From: Cyathus striatus | Lineage: Eukaryota > Basidiomycota > Agaricomycetes > Agaricales > Nidulariaceae | NCBI GenBank assembly: GCA_025738555.1 | Contig: JAOVFP010000012.1 | Coordinates: 1,364,001-1,428,000, forward strand | Direction: 5' to 3' | Length of the DNA stretch: 64,000 nt | Shown: piece after piece, positions 9,911 to 21,307 of the stretch | Position numbering within the stretch: position 1 is the first letter of the stretch | Layout: each line of letters opens with the position of its first letter | Translations under genes and position numbers: made by a program | Notes under the pieces: generated by a model | The model's database searches: none | The model's input: the letters and a program-made list of their open reading frames with translations, nothing else | What the model was told of the DNA's origin: nothing

Positions 9911-12479
9911 CAGTAGAACGCCTTATAACCCATACCCCTCCGGAGGTAGCCCAGGCTATGGCTTATTAGGAGCCATGGGGTAGATGGAACTTGATTAATA
10001 TGGAAATTTTCGAGAAGATATGACCACTGTAATGCTTTATTATGATACTTCACTATGTCAGTAGTACTGTAAAGTAAGTTGTTAAGTACGAGTGAAATAA
10101 TTAGGAATAGAAGTCTCTTTTAAGGATTTAAATTGATCATGTCGAACCTGTCGGGCAAATGAACCCAGAATTGCCTCTACTTTAAGCCCAATGGGACTTT
10201 CACTTGCGTCAATGTAATCACCAATCATTGACACTGCTTTCAAAATGTCTTCGTAACTTGGAACTTTCACAGCAGGTTGGTCATCACCAACTTCATCACT
10301 CCCATCAGCATTATTCTCGCGTGCCTCTACAGCTTCCATGACAGCGTCGAAAATATCCTGGTCAGTTGTTCCATCAATCTCAGACGACTCCCCAATAGGA
10401 TTGAGCAACGAGTTGATACTCATCAGATTGTTCATTTGCAGTATTCCCGGTCCAAAAGACTGTCAAGAGTGTTCGTTAACTCCTGCTCAGCATGAAGAAT
10501 AGGATTGGTGGATGTCTCGTGGAGAAGGCTAGATACTGGGATAGAAGGCTGAGTGGTAGGGCGAGAGCTTCCTGTCAAGGGTAAGATGCCAGCTTTCCTC
10601 CAACAGTTTCTAACCGTAGTTGCATCCACTTCTTTCCAGGCTTCATCTGCAATCCACATTGCCTGCAACTGGTTTATGTCGTATATCATTGTGGGAGACT
10701 TTCCTTGATCATAACGATCAACTGCACGTCGGATGAAATGTGCTCTATAATGAGCCTTAAAGCATCGGATAATTCCTTGATCATTGGGCTGAACATGTGC
10801 AGTAAGATTGGGTTCAAAGTTTTCAATGCGAATGTTTTTCAGATTCGGGCGATATGACCAGAAAAATTGTCCTGAAATAGCAGAATTTTTCGTTTTTGAG
10901 ATTCAAGGTCCAAGTCCCAGTCGTGAATCCATTCTTGGTATATTTGAGTTGTCATCCAGGCCTTTGCGTTATTCCTATAGTTAAAGCCAAGTTGCAAACC
11001 AGTCTTCTTATTGAATGCGCATGGTTTCCGAGCTTTACCAATAATGAGAGGTGGAAGCTTCTCTGAACCGTCTGCATTAGCTGTTAATGCATAGGTGAGC
11101 CGTACTTTCTTTCCTTTTACTCCAGAGTGCTGTGCATCACTTAATCCCTGGTCAGGAACCATTCTACATATGCTTGCTATCAGTCCCATGCGCTACGAAG
11201 AGAATAAGCATGGTACATACCCATAAAAGAGGCCTGTCTCATCCATATTGAAGATGTCGCAAAGTTCATATCCAGAGTCAGATATTATCTTTTGAACATG
11301 CTCTCTCTCCTTTTCCACACTTTCTGCTGACACTGAAGCTGCTTCACCGTGACGCTTGAATGATTTCAAGCCCATTCGCTGCTTGAAGCTGTGTAGCCAT
11401 CCACTACTCAATTGGAGTCGATCTTCCTCGGGAACATTACACAAATCTGCGAAGCCTTTCCATTTGTCTCGCAGAATATCACCATTTATCAACAAGTGAT
11501 CACCCATAGCCTTCGACACCCATAGCTCCATCATCTCGGTTATTTCTGGATGTTCAGTTTGTCGAAGTCGCTTGCTTTTTCTCCCGCCGACGCTGCTCTG
11601 TGCTGCCCATTGATCCCTCCACTTCATTTCGTCGTGCACCCAAGAACTGATTAGTGGCTGTTTTATCTTTAGATTGGGGTATATGGGCATAAAGTGCTTT
11701 GCTGTTGCTGTTTGATTCTTTCCATTTGCATGATACCAATCCAGGATCTCAATGCGCTGCTCAAGAGTTGCTGTCTCCTTTTTAGTGAACCCTGGGACTT
11801 TCGGTGCTGGCTTAACTTTCTGTTCTGTCGATTTTAGCTTCTTAACTGGGCCTTTTTTGTGACAATTAACTCTGGTTTCTGGATGAACACAGCAGGATGT
11901 TACATACGTTTACGCTTATTACCAGCCAGTAACCCCACACCTGAAGCAATATCCTTCAACTTCTTTACTATCTCCTTCCCCTTCTCATCCAGTTTTGCCA
12001 CTGCCCGCTCACAGTTGGATGATGTCTCCAAAGTCTCAATGACGTGGCGCTCATCAACAAGATTTCCTTCATGGTCTAGCCATTGCTCTTCAGTGGATGT
12101 AATAGACTTCTGATCAGCAAGTCGTGCTTGAATATCTTCTTTCTTCTTCTTGATCTTCTTTTCCAAGGTAGTCAGTCCTTTTCTGAGCACGTCAAGCAGA
12201 GTATGAGGAGCCATGAAAGAGGTGTAATTCGCTACATTATTGAAAATGTAATTAGTATTGCACCAGTGTGGCACTCAGGGCAATAAATTGGTATATTGAC
12301 TACCATATATATCTACTAAACCTATGGGATTTTTTCGGCCAAGGGGTATGGGTATGGGGTATGGGTAAATTATGGGTTTTTCACTAAAATCCCCGCCTCC
12401 CGACTTGGGAGCCATGAAATACCATGGGGTATAAGGAGTTATGGGTTGTCTCGGGCATGGGTTATAAGGCGTTCTACTG
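9911..12479 (-). mobile_element. pogo-type DNA transposon, complete ends
   Basis: Both ends carry the perfect 23-bp inverted repeat beginning CAGTAGAACGCCTTATAACC. The element is flanked by TA on both sides (9909-9910 and 12480-12481), the target duplication expected of Tc1/mariner-pogo transposons. The 2,569-bp interior contains one transposase gene on the minus strand. Subterminal sequence (CCATGGGGTA/AGGAGCCATGGGG-type words) is also partly mirrored. The identical ends suggest a fairly recent insertion, while two frameshifts in the transposase suggest it is no longer active or that the assembly has base errors. Confidence 0.93.
10082..12274 (-). pseudogene. pogo-family transposase (CENP-B HTH + DDE_1), two frameshifts
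   Basis: From N to C the pieces are as follows. 12274-11900 has a coiled-coil/basic region ending GNKRKR. 11840-11221 has the HTH segment with EILDWYHANGKN and the CENP-B-like LSSGWLHSFKQRMGLKSFKR. Next is MDETGLFYG with the first catalytic Asp. A 57-bp intron spans 11164-11220. Then PDQGLSDAQHSGVKGKK and LLFQDNFSGH carry the second Asp. After a frameshift near 10,848, QPNDQGIIRCFKAHYR carries the third. All three acidic residues are present. A second frameshift near 10,440 separates the acidic tail. Each frameshift is repaired by one extra base in a C or G run (GCCCG and CGGGA). The joining of the first exon is inferred. Confidence 0.85.
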
Positions 12480-13321
12480 TATACGTTTGTCCGTGCAAAA
12501 AATCGCCCGTAGATATCCTTCAGAGTCCATAAGGTCCTCTAATTCATCAGTGGTAAGTCTTCCTGGATTATACTGATAATATGGATGATATCTTTTAGAG
12601 TCTATGGGCTACAGAGTTTCAGTAATTGACAGTGAGTAAATACAATTTCACTTACAAGAATTGTAGCTGACGTTTCGAGTTGCTTTTGAATTGTAGAAAG
12701 GTGGAGAGTACCTTTATCATCGACAGCACAAACCACTTCATGTACGTGTCTCCAGTCCTTCGCAGATTTGTACACTCGTACAGTAACATACTGAATACGC
12801 GTCACCTTCACAGTGGTATGTTTGGATGCTCCAAGATTGGATATATGTCTAACCATATCCATAGGTGCATCCGATCCCTTGTCTACTAAGTGTGGAGTTC
12901 CTGGTGAGTCGCAATTCATGTTCTCATAGGGGAGGAGTTGATACTGAAAATCAATATCGCTAGCACGTTCGTTTAGTCTGCCATGATGTCAGTCCATGTA
13001 ACTAGACAGTATAGAAGTCGTAACAACTTGCCTATTCTTTTTTCTTTTTGGCGACTCTTCAGGTTCGTCTATGGCTGGTCGTTTTTTAGAGTTTTGTGCA
13101 ACTGATGACACCTTTTGGCTGTTCCGAAACGCAATAAGGGCTGTGATGAAGTCGTCTTTAATCGGTATTCCCGGGTTCCTTTGGCCTGTCGGGTGTACAT
13201 TTAATTGATTATCTTTACAAAGTTGCGCCAGTATGTGGTTTGGGAAGGGTCTAAGAGCTGAGTTGCGAACAACTGCCCTTTGAAGAACTTGCTTTGCTTT
13301 CTGTACTGACAGGTTAGACAT
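12474..13321 (-). CDS. Unknown basic protein whose stop codon now lies in the pogo element
   Basis: Three exons chain in frame: 13321-13032, 12977-12656 and 12608-12474, 747 nt in total, 248 aa. The family is not recognised. Exon 1 has a SAP-like stretch (HILAQLCKDNQLNVHPTGQR) and a basic nuclear-signal-like ESPKRKKNR. Exon 2 has DWRHVHEVVCAVDDKGTL. Intron 1 (12978-13031) has the donor AG|GCAAGT, a GC-AG intron, which is the only donor that joins the frames. The last exon reads into the TA duplication and then CAG TAG of the transposon end, so the protein ends Lys-Arg-Ile-Gln. Beyond the element the old frame would have continued only five more codons to TAA. The gene is probably still functional. 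Confidence 0.65.
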
Positions 13322-13860
13322 CACAATCTAGCGACTCCAACAAAGTGAATCACGGTTATAAGTACATACTGCCGAACACTTGCCGAACCCAATGTATTAT
13401 TCTTTTTAGGCGCGCAGACGATTACTATTGTATTCTATTGTATTCTCCTGTCACTGGCAGCTACAACAAGTATCCAATAGGAGCTTTGTATACGATAAAA
13501 TGGTATACCATGGATCATTGGTAGGTGTTTCCGTGTATCGTATCTGTCGTGCTTTGTTGTTCAATAGACGACGAACAAAAGTCCACATAAAACTAAATGG
13601 GATATGGATACGAGTAAGTGTCATCCTGGCGTTCTAGGATAGATATGACCACCGGCGAATGGTTTTCAAGGAGGTAGGTAGATTTTGAGCTTCAAGTGCC
13701 CTCTTCGAATGACTTACTCTTGCTTTATTAGTTCTGTAAACTGCACTATAATACGGGATATATTTCGAACTCTAGCACAACACGTCGTATCCCCGCTATC
13801 GCTAATTACGCGAATTCTTTCTGTTCCCTCTACTTTTGTTCCCTCATTTTTCCCAACTTT
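13322..13860. other. No gene recognised
   Basis: An AT-rich stretch between the pogo-flanking gene and the tandem unknown family. It shares a phrase (TTCGAATG...TTGCTTTATTAGT) with 14,240-14,270, so part of it is duplicated. Otherwise it is unexplained. Confidence 0.3.
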
Positions 13861-15025
13861 TCCTGTACGCGACGGCTAAAATGGTACACCGTGTCAGATT
13901 CTTTGGTACGTGCTGCTAAATACCACCCATCCATCCCTTTTAGATTTTCCTTCATTCGTCTACTTTATCTCCCCTTCCATTTATTCTCCCCTTCGCCAAC
14001 TGCTCACCTCAGTCAGCCCACTACTACCACGCCTGCTTCTCCTCACACTTCCATATACGGCGTCAAACACCTCCATGACCGAGCCACAAAGACAACGCTC
14101 AAGCGACAACAGCAAGCAATAGAGGGAGCAAGTGAGGTAACGTCACTTCTATTAGTTTTCAAATTTACCAATCACTTATTCATGCCTGTATAGGAGAGGG
14201 CATGCGTAGAGACATAGAGTGTCGATTTCAAGAAGTTTTCGAATGGCCTACCATTGCTTTATTAGTACTATAGTGCTTTGGTGGTAGTATCGTTTTTGTA
14301 AGTTTATCATATCAAGCCGAAGCGACTGAAAGACTCATTCCTACACAGTATTCATCATACAAAGTATTACTACTACAGTCAAGACTTTCACATTGTTCAA
14401 CTACAATTTAAAGGACAACTATTTACACTTTTTAATTCCTCTTTCGTGCACTGAAAAGATAAGTACGTATAAGGTAAAGCAATTCGAGGAAAGCTTACAC
14501 GGGGTACCTAATGTTGTACCAGTTGACAACCCGACAACTCCTGGACGTCTTGCCCGTACGGACGTAGAACTGAACGGTCTATTACGAATGAAAGTAAGTG
14601 TTAAATGACTTGTGAAATAATGGCAACTTACCTCTACTTTGGTTTGACGACCCTTGCCTTTCTTTGCGTTCTTTCGCTTGGGCTTCCCGCGTTGTTCTAT
14701 GTGTACCGATTCTGCAGTCCTCCAACATCCTCTCCAGCGTACCATATGTTCGACGTGTATCAATTCTGCAGCCCTCCAACATCCTCCCCAGCGCACCATA
14801 ACCCAATTGCCTACCTACAAGCGTGGGCCTGCTGTTGGAGGAAGAAAAAGTAACGAATATAAGACGAACATACCTCATAGAATGCGGCCTGGAGATCATA
14901 GGCAATGAACGTAGGTTCGACAACTCTTGGCATGTTCCTACCATAACCCTTGAGGTAATTCGTCAGTATAGCTCTACAATATGTACTCACCTCAGCAACG
15001 ATTGAGAGCTTGGTACTGGTAGGTA
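13861..15025 (-). CDS. Unknown tandem family, copy A
   Basis: I do not recognise this gene, but exon-level conservation with copy B (15.6-16.3 kb) shows that it is or was coding. Exons on the minus strand are: about 15020-14991 (TSTKLSIVAE), 14948-14874 (VVEPTFIAYDLQAAFYE), 14814-14632 (VGNWVMVRWGGCWRAAEL with a second MVRWRGCWRTAES, then a Lys/Arg-rich run), 14578-14499 (TVQFYVRTGKTSRSCRVVNW then YNIRYP), and 13962-13861 (LKGMDGWYLAARTKESDTVY). The VGxxVMV-RW-CWRAA segment recalls small chromatin-reader folds (Tudor/PWWP-like), but this is only an impression. Copy A carries an internal duplication of the RWxGCWR segment. Ends are uncertain. Confidence 0.55.
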
Positions 15026-15304
15026 TTGGTTCATTACAGAATACAGGGAGATGAATAATAACTTTTGAACTTATCGAAAGTTTATTTCAAACTCGAGCAA
15101 ACGCATTCCCGGCTCTAACCACTCAATCACGCCTCTAACTACGCATACCACCGTTCACTCATACCACGTTGCTGCTGCTGTCTGGAGAAGGCACCCTGGT
15201 TTTGGATTCTACTCATACGCTCACAACTTCATTATAGGTTCTTCATACCATACGCTCACCGTTTCACCCAACCCCGCATTCGATCCTTCTACCTCAGCAG
15301 TAAC

Positions 15305-15619
15305 GTCGACTCACACACAATGGTCCCTTCCTCCTCCCTTCTCTTCCTCCTTCCCTGCATTACGACAACGATTACGCCCCCTCAACCTTTGTGTCACGAC
15401 GACGACGATGCCATTAGCAAGAATGGCGTCGAGGCCTCCCTCCCTCTCTACCACCACCACCACCTCGAAGAGCGACAGCATCCGCCGCGACGACACCACC
15501 TCACCCATCCCCCTACCTCATCCCCCCTCTCCCCTGCGTCGCGACGAAGACGATACGTCGCCCAACGCTCCGCCTCATCCTTTCCGTTCCCCTTTCCCTC
15601 ATCTCCTTATTCTTTCCGG
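15305..15619. repeat. Pyrimidine-rich tract (CTCCTTCC type)
   Basis: Plus strand dominated by C and T, with phrases such as CCTTCCTCCTCCCTTCTC and TCATCCCCCCTCTCCCC. It lies just after the last exon of copy B (minus strand). It gives long spurious open frames because stop codons are rare in such DNA. Confidence 0.6.
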
Positions 15620-16251
15620 CTTTTCCTGTATGCGACGGCTGGGAGAAATGGTACACCATATTAGATTCTTTGGTATGTGCTGCTAAATACCGCCCATCCA
15701 TCCCTTTTAGTTCATTGTTCATTCATCTACTTCCTTTATCCTCTTATTATCTCCTTCGTTCACCCTTATTAGTTGCCCAACAACTACGTATGAAGGTACT
15801 ATCTACTCCTTTAGTTTCCGTTATTTCGTGCACTAACTATATGTAAGATAGCAACACATAACAACTAACAAAAGCTTACGGATATCGGATGTTGTACCAC
15901 CCCACGATTCTACAACTTCTGTGCGTCTTTCCTGTTCTCACAAAGAAATCAACAGTCTATTATGAGTATGAGTAAGTTATAGCTTGCAATGGTATGCAAG
16001 ACTCACTTCTATTTTCTTAATCCTATGCCCCTTCGCCCTCCTCGCATCGTTTCCCTTTCCGCGATGATGAACACCCATCAGTTTTGCTGCCCTCCAACAT
16101 CCGTTCCATCTCACCATCACCCGGTCGCCGACCTAACATGATTTTCTGTCCAAAGAAATCAAGAAACTGAAAAAAGAGGCGCGCACCTTATAAAACGCAG
16201 CCTGCTTCTTATAGCTGATGAAGGTAGGTTCTATTGCCATATAACAATAAC
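15620..16251 (-). CDS. Unknown tandem family, copy B
   Basis: Paralog of copy A in the same orientation. Exons: 16251-16187 (EPTFISYKKQAAFYK), 16132-16007 (VGDRVMVRWNGCWRAAKL, then a basic stretch ending KKIE; exactly 42 codons), 15956-15880 (TVDFFVRTGKTHRSCRIVGW then YNIRYP, ending in phase 2 like copy A), and about 15722-15620 (LKGMDGRYLAAHTKESNMVY). Introns have GT-AG ends, and exon order and phases match copy A. An upstream exon near 16,340-16,295 is possible. The true N- and C-termini are not determined. The function is unknown; the shared Arg/Lys-rich linker suggests nucleic-acid or chromatin binding, which is inference only. Confidence 0.55.
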
Positions 16252-16399
16252 CTATGTACATTATTTCGAGAACACTATCGGAAATAACAAAAACTTACCT
16301 TAGTATATATCTCTGAATGCTTGGTATGGTTCAGGAAAGGAGCAGGACGATGGGGATGACTCGAGAAGCGTTCGAAAGCTTATTTCGAACGGATACCCG

Positions 16400-18690
16400 C
16401 CACTACCCCGCCTACACTCCAAATCGGCGACAATACTCGGCCTACTTCTCCCCACCACAACTAACCAACGGCCAACGATAGCAACAACGTTCTATCGACA
16501 ACGACATTCAAGCTACGATACCACAACGACTAACAACGACCAACGACAACGCTCGAATGACGATGACAACGATGTCTAAGCGTTGATAACGACCACGTTC
16601 AACGTCGATGTCGAATTCGGGGCAAGTAGAGGGGGAAAGTAGAGGGAGCAAGTATAAGCACTGGTATGTCTCCTCCCCCCCCACCTACCCATATCGTACT
16701 TTCTCACCTCTCCTTTATAACCTACTACTCTCCTACTCCTCCCCTCCGTCTCCCCTCCCTGTGTCACGATGACTTCGAGAATGAAGAGCAGTACAACAGT
16801 TTTCGTTATCATAAGCTTTCTTTCTCCTTCCTCCTTCAAAACTGGCGACAACTCTCGGTCTTCCTCTCCCCACAGCACTCGAGCGACGACGATCACCCCT
16901 CTCCCCTCTTCCCTTTCATTCTCCTCCCTGTCCACCTCCCCCACTATGCTACCTCTCTACCTACTACGCCCAGATATAGACAACGACAATGACGATCTAT
17001 ATGACATAGACTGGGGAGGGAGACAGGGTGGGGAATAGGGCGGAGAAAGAGCAGGGAGCATGGCTGGAATGAAGGGACAATGATGAAGCGATAGAGAGCG
17101 TGGCGACACTCGATTCAACGATGGTGAATGCGCTCGAGCGACAACAACGACTTGGGGAGGAGGGACTCATTATGGATGAACAGCAACGGTATGTTTTTTC
17201 CTCCTCGCCCATCCCACCTTCCCATTTTTTCTACTACTCCCCTCCCTTACCCTGCGATCTCGCCTTTCATTCTTTACCCTCGCTTCCTCTCATCCTATTC
17301 CGAACTCGAAGACTCCCACTCCCAGTCTTCGAGCTACACAACAGGCACCCAAACCCCTGACGAAAAGTACAGCAGCTTCCTCGCTCCCTCAGAAACCGCC
17401 ATCCTCCCCTCAACAACACCCATACCCTTCTCCTCTCCCCAATCGCAACCACCCTGCCAGCGGAGATCAGTTTGGTCCTTCGTGTAAGTTTGTCCCCCTC
17501 TCTTTTGTATGCTTGCCTGACTGGTGTACAGGGGTGAGTTGAACAATGTGTACACGTCGTGCATGCGATAGGTGCGCTTCACCAACAACTAGTGGAAAGT
17601 TACTGTTACGATGCTGGGGTATTGGCAGTATGAGAGAGTTCGGTGTACGTTTTTTCCTACTCTATTCCCTTGCTCGCGTGCTGAAGGCCCAGGAGTCGAA
17701 TTTGGACCCAGGATGCGAAGCAATGATTTACACTACGGACGGTATCCCACTCCAAGGTTTATCTTCCCCTCCCCTCTCCCCTCCCTCCTACACAATCATA
17801 ACCAACCTAACGCAGCGCACAGGGCTCACACACGGCTACGGCGGTGATCGCAGAGCCGAATACATCATCCTCCCAACGCACTCGCACAGGACTGCTAATA
17901 CTTCAAATAGATGAGTAGATACTTCACCCTTGCATCCATAGACCTCGTCGTACCCAACATGGACGCATGGGTCTTCTATGGGATTTCCAGATATTAACAG
18001 AGTCTGTGAATACACTCCCAGGAAACACACTGTATGTCCCCTCCCTTCCCTATCAACAAAGCTCTAACGATCCGTCTTCTAGGGATTGGGCAGTATGTTG
18101 TTCTTCCTTCCTTTCTTTTCTACTTCCCGACTCCGGTTGTTACATCATATTCCCTATTCCATTTCCTTTATTCATTCATCCCCGACCTCCATCTTCCTTC
18201 CTCCTTCCTACATATTGTGAACGTGCTGATGCATACGCGTAAATAGCTGCCACATCGACACATCGTGGTTATGGCCGTACAGCGTGACGCAGCAGAAAGT
18301 TGTACATTCCTGGGCGACACAGGTGGATCTTATGGAATGGTACCCCAAGCATCGGTTCACGTGTAGTTCCGAACAGCAGTTTAAATAGCTTGAGGAAGTA
18401 AGTTTTACTTCTAGTTACCTTCCTCCATTTTCCTCCTTCCTCTCACCTCCCTCTTCCCCACCTTCCACTCCCCCTTTTCACTCTACCGACCCCTCTTCGA
18501 ATGAGCCAAGGCCAAAATCCTCTGCATCACCGCTGTGTAGACAACTTAATTTCTCCCTCCTTTCCTCTCCCCGCCCTCCCCATCTCTCCCAATATGCTAT
18601 TGATTCACTATGCCAACACTACGCCCAGATGTAGACTACTACGACATTCAAACAATGACACGATAACCGAGCGGGGATCAGAGTGGGGAG
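16400..18690. other. Pyrimidine-rich stretch with possible scattered exons
   Basis: Repeated CT-rich blocks lie near 16,660-16,980, 17,190-17,470, 17,760-17,800, 18,040-18,220 and 18,420-18,620. Between them are short normal-composition pieces. The most exon-like is plus-strand 18,247-18,380, containing WLWPYSVTQQKVVHSWATQV and DLMEWYPKHRFTCSSEQQ, bounded by TAG and GT-like signals. This could be a gene whose introns filled with polypyrimidine repeats, but I could not build a continuous model and recognise no domain. Confidence 0.3.
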
Positions 18691-19150
18691 CATGGCGGGA
18701 TGGAGCGGGCTGTGAGTGGCCGTGAGAGGCCTGTGAGTGGCCTGTGAGTGGCCCTATGAGTGGGCAATCAATATTTCCAATTGTCATATTTACAATCTGT
18801 GCATGAATCGGGGCAGGTGACATATTCTTGTTTACATTCTAAATCGGTATAAGGATATGATAAAAGATCCAATTCGAGATCTGTTTCCAGGGCAAACTCA
18901 GAATATGTGATAAGATAGGGACATGAGACATGCTTAGAATCAGTATTTGGATAGGATCAAGGGACAAATGTGTGCCCCGATTCAGAGTATGTTCATACAT
19001 CGGTATGGTAACCGATTTTTGTACGATATTCTACACATGTCTTATTGTTATATTCACAATAATGCTCATGGATTTGATACGCGCCCGATTCATAATTATT
19101 TTCTAAATATGAACATGAATCGGTCAAATGACATATTTTTGTACATATTC
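18690..19150. repeat. GTGAGTGGCC repeats and ATCGG-tagged direct repeats
   Basis: Near 18,708-18,760 the word TGTGAGTGGCC recurs three to four times. Between 18,800 and 19,150 two longer segments sharing CATGAATCGG...TGACATAT(T)...TTCTAA start near 18,802 and 19,111, with further CCGATTCA/ATCGG words between. This may be the 5' terminal region of the transposon whose transposase follows, but I found no matching right end. Confidence 0.45.
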
Positions 19151-19170
19151 TAATTGTTAACTACATCGGG

Positions 19171-20811
19171 TTGTACCATATTTACCCTGATCCGATTTGG
19201 TCCTGTCTGAGGTGTGATGTTGTCGAAGAAATAACAACCAAGTTGATGGCGCTTCGAGATGCTGCAGTTCCCATTACAATTGTAACAGCCCGTGCAATCA
19301 TGGTGGGTATTATATTGAAGTTGGCACCCGAGATTTTCGAACATAAAGCAAGTGATGGCACGCATTTCCGCTGCTCTGACAACTTTGTTCGAAAATGGCT
19401 GCATGGTACGCTCGGATGGTCAAATAGGAGAGCTACCCGTGCTGCACAGAAACTGCCTGACAACTGGGAGGCTGTGTGTGAGCGTGCCTTCTTTCGTATG
19501 GCATACTCCGTGTGGCAAGAAGATATTCCTAGTGAACTTATTGTAAATTCTGACCAAACACAGGTCGTATTCACACAAGGGACAGATCTTACCTGGGCAA
19601 AAACAGGAGCATCGCAGGTCTCCGTTATAGGGCAGGGAGAGAAACGAGCATTTACAGTTGTCTGTTCACTATCAAACAGCGGGACGCTGCTTCCATTCCA
19701 GTCCATTTACCAGGGTATGGGCCGCAGATCATGTCCTAATCCAGAAGCGGATAAGTACACCGAATCAATTGAAGCAGGCTTACGGTTTGAGCCCTCAGGT
19801 ACAGGGACATATTGGTCCAATATGGGGACGATGAAGAAACTTGTTGAGGATATTATTGTGCCGTATTTCAATCAGCAACAACAGAAACTTGGGCTTCCAG
19901 ATAACCATAAGCGTATCTGGCAAATCGACGTTTGGTCAGTTCATCGCTCATTAGAATTTCGAACTTGGATGAAAGATACTCACCCTGAAATAATTCTCCA
20001 CTTCGTTCCGGCATGTTGTACTGGTGTATTCCAAGCCTGTGATGTAGGCTTTCAGCGCATCTTCAAACACTCTTTGAAGCGTTGCTACCATGAAGATATC
20101 GTCAATGAAGTTACGGGGAAATTGGATGCAGGGGAGGACATGAAATTGGATCAGAGAATAGGGTTAATGCGTGACCGTAGTGTTCGCTGGTTGTGGAATG
20201 CGTATGTGCAATTAAACAAACCAGAACTAATTCAAAAGGTATGTACTTAACTGCAACCATGATTTGTAATTCTGCTAAAACCACAGCAGGCCTTCGAGAT
20301 GTGCAAAACCGGAGATTGGTCCCTCGCATATGCTTCATTGGACAGTAATAATGCACGGGCTGCAATCCGTAAACTTAGAGATACAGACCAGGACTTCTAC
20401 GAAGAACTCACACGCACAAATGCACCTAACAGCTCCATTCCACAAGCCAATCCCAATGACAGTGTCGGATCCACTCTCCCTGAAGATTCCACCATCGATG
20501 CTGATGTGCTAGATATTTCTTTTGATGACGAGAGTGATCTTCCATGTGCTGTGCTTATCAACGAGGTATTAGGAGCCCCACATGAAGAAGCAATTTGTAG
20601 GACTGAAGGAGGTAGCCTTTACTCGGGTGCAAAGGCAGAAAACATTGACATTGATGTCCCAGTTCTTGACGAAGGTTTCAGACGAGCAGTAGCTGTGCAG
20701 CGCGAAGGAACAGAGGATCAGTATGGGCCTGGGAAACGAAGCCGCAAGCCCAACATGCGTTACCAAGATTTCTGGCGTCATAATGATGAAGATGGGTCAG
20801 ATGTTGATTAG
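19171..20811 (+). CDS. DDE-superfamily transposase (pogo/CENP-B-like), 5' end uncertain
   Basis: Exon 19,171-20,238 and exon 20,287-20,811 join across a GT-AG intron (AAG|GTATGT...CCACAG|CAG). A partial HTH-like segment (CSDNFVRKWLHGTLGWSNRR) precedes a catalytic core with all three acidic positions: NSDQTQVVFTQG (D1), WQIDVWSVHRSLEFRTWMKD (D2), and FQACDVGFQRIFKHSLKR (D3). The tail is acidic and ends in KRSRKPNMRYQDFWRH. The frame is open from 19,132, but the first ATG in frame is near 19,244. The N-terminal DNA-binding half is probably in an unseen upstream exon or lost. No terminal inverted repeats were found, so I cannot say whether it is a mobile copy or a captured gene. Confidence 0.75.
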
Positions 20812-21307
20812 TGCACTTCTTTGTAACAGAGTAATTACTACTTACTTTGCGAGCGATTTTTTTCATATATAGAGCCTGAAAAATATACTTTTTTGAACCT
20901 GTAGGAGCATTCGGCATTTTCTTTTGTGATGCGTGACTTGGACCGAATTTCGGCGCAGCAGATAGGGTGCGTGACGCGTGACTGCCCAATTGATCGGATT
21001 CGTACAGTAACTCGAGACAAGCCAAGGGATATTGTAACAAGCTCGGTTTCACATGTGAGCGCCGCGTAATATCGCTTACATTATCGGTTCACCTACATAG
21101 TCCACAATTACTTATATCAGAGCTCACATAGGTATATTATTCTATTTTACCGTTACGAACTAAATAATTGTTTGAACACATACACTAGTAGTTACCGGAC
21201 GACCATGCTTCAGCTAGTAAGCGCTCAATCTCGCTTAAGTGAAATTATGAAACGGATACTGTAGTATCTAACCGAGATGCCGCGGAGCCGGATGTCGGAA
21301 CTCAATT
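20812..21307. other. No gene recognised
   Basis: Intergenic stretch between the transposase and the truncated MYND copy. It may include the transposon's right flank, but no inverted terminal repeat was identified. Confidence 0.3.

Noticed and set aside
15408..17500. Several long open frames in CT-rich DNA
   Set aside because: Polypyrimidine DNA rarely forms stop codons. The peptides are Pro/Ser/Leu or Arg/Glu/Gly low complexity in all frames.
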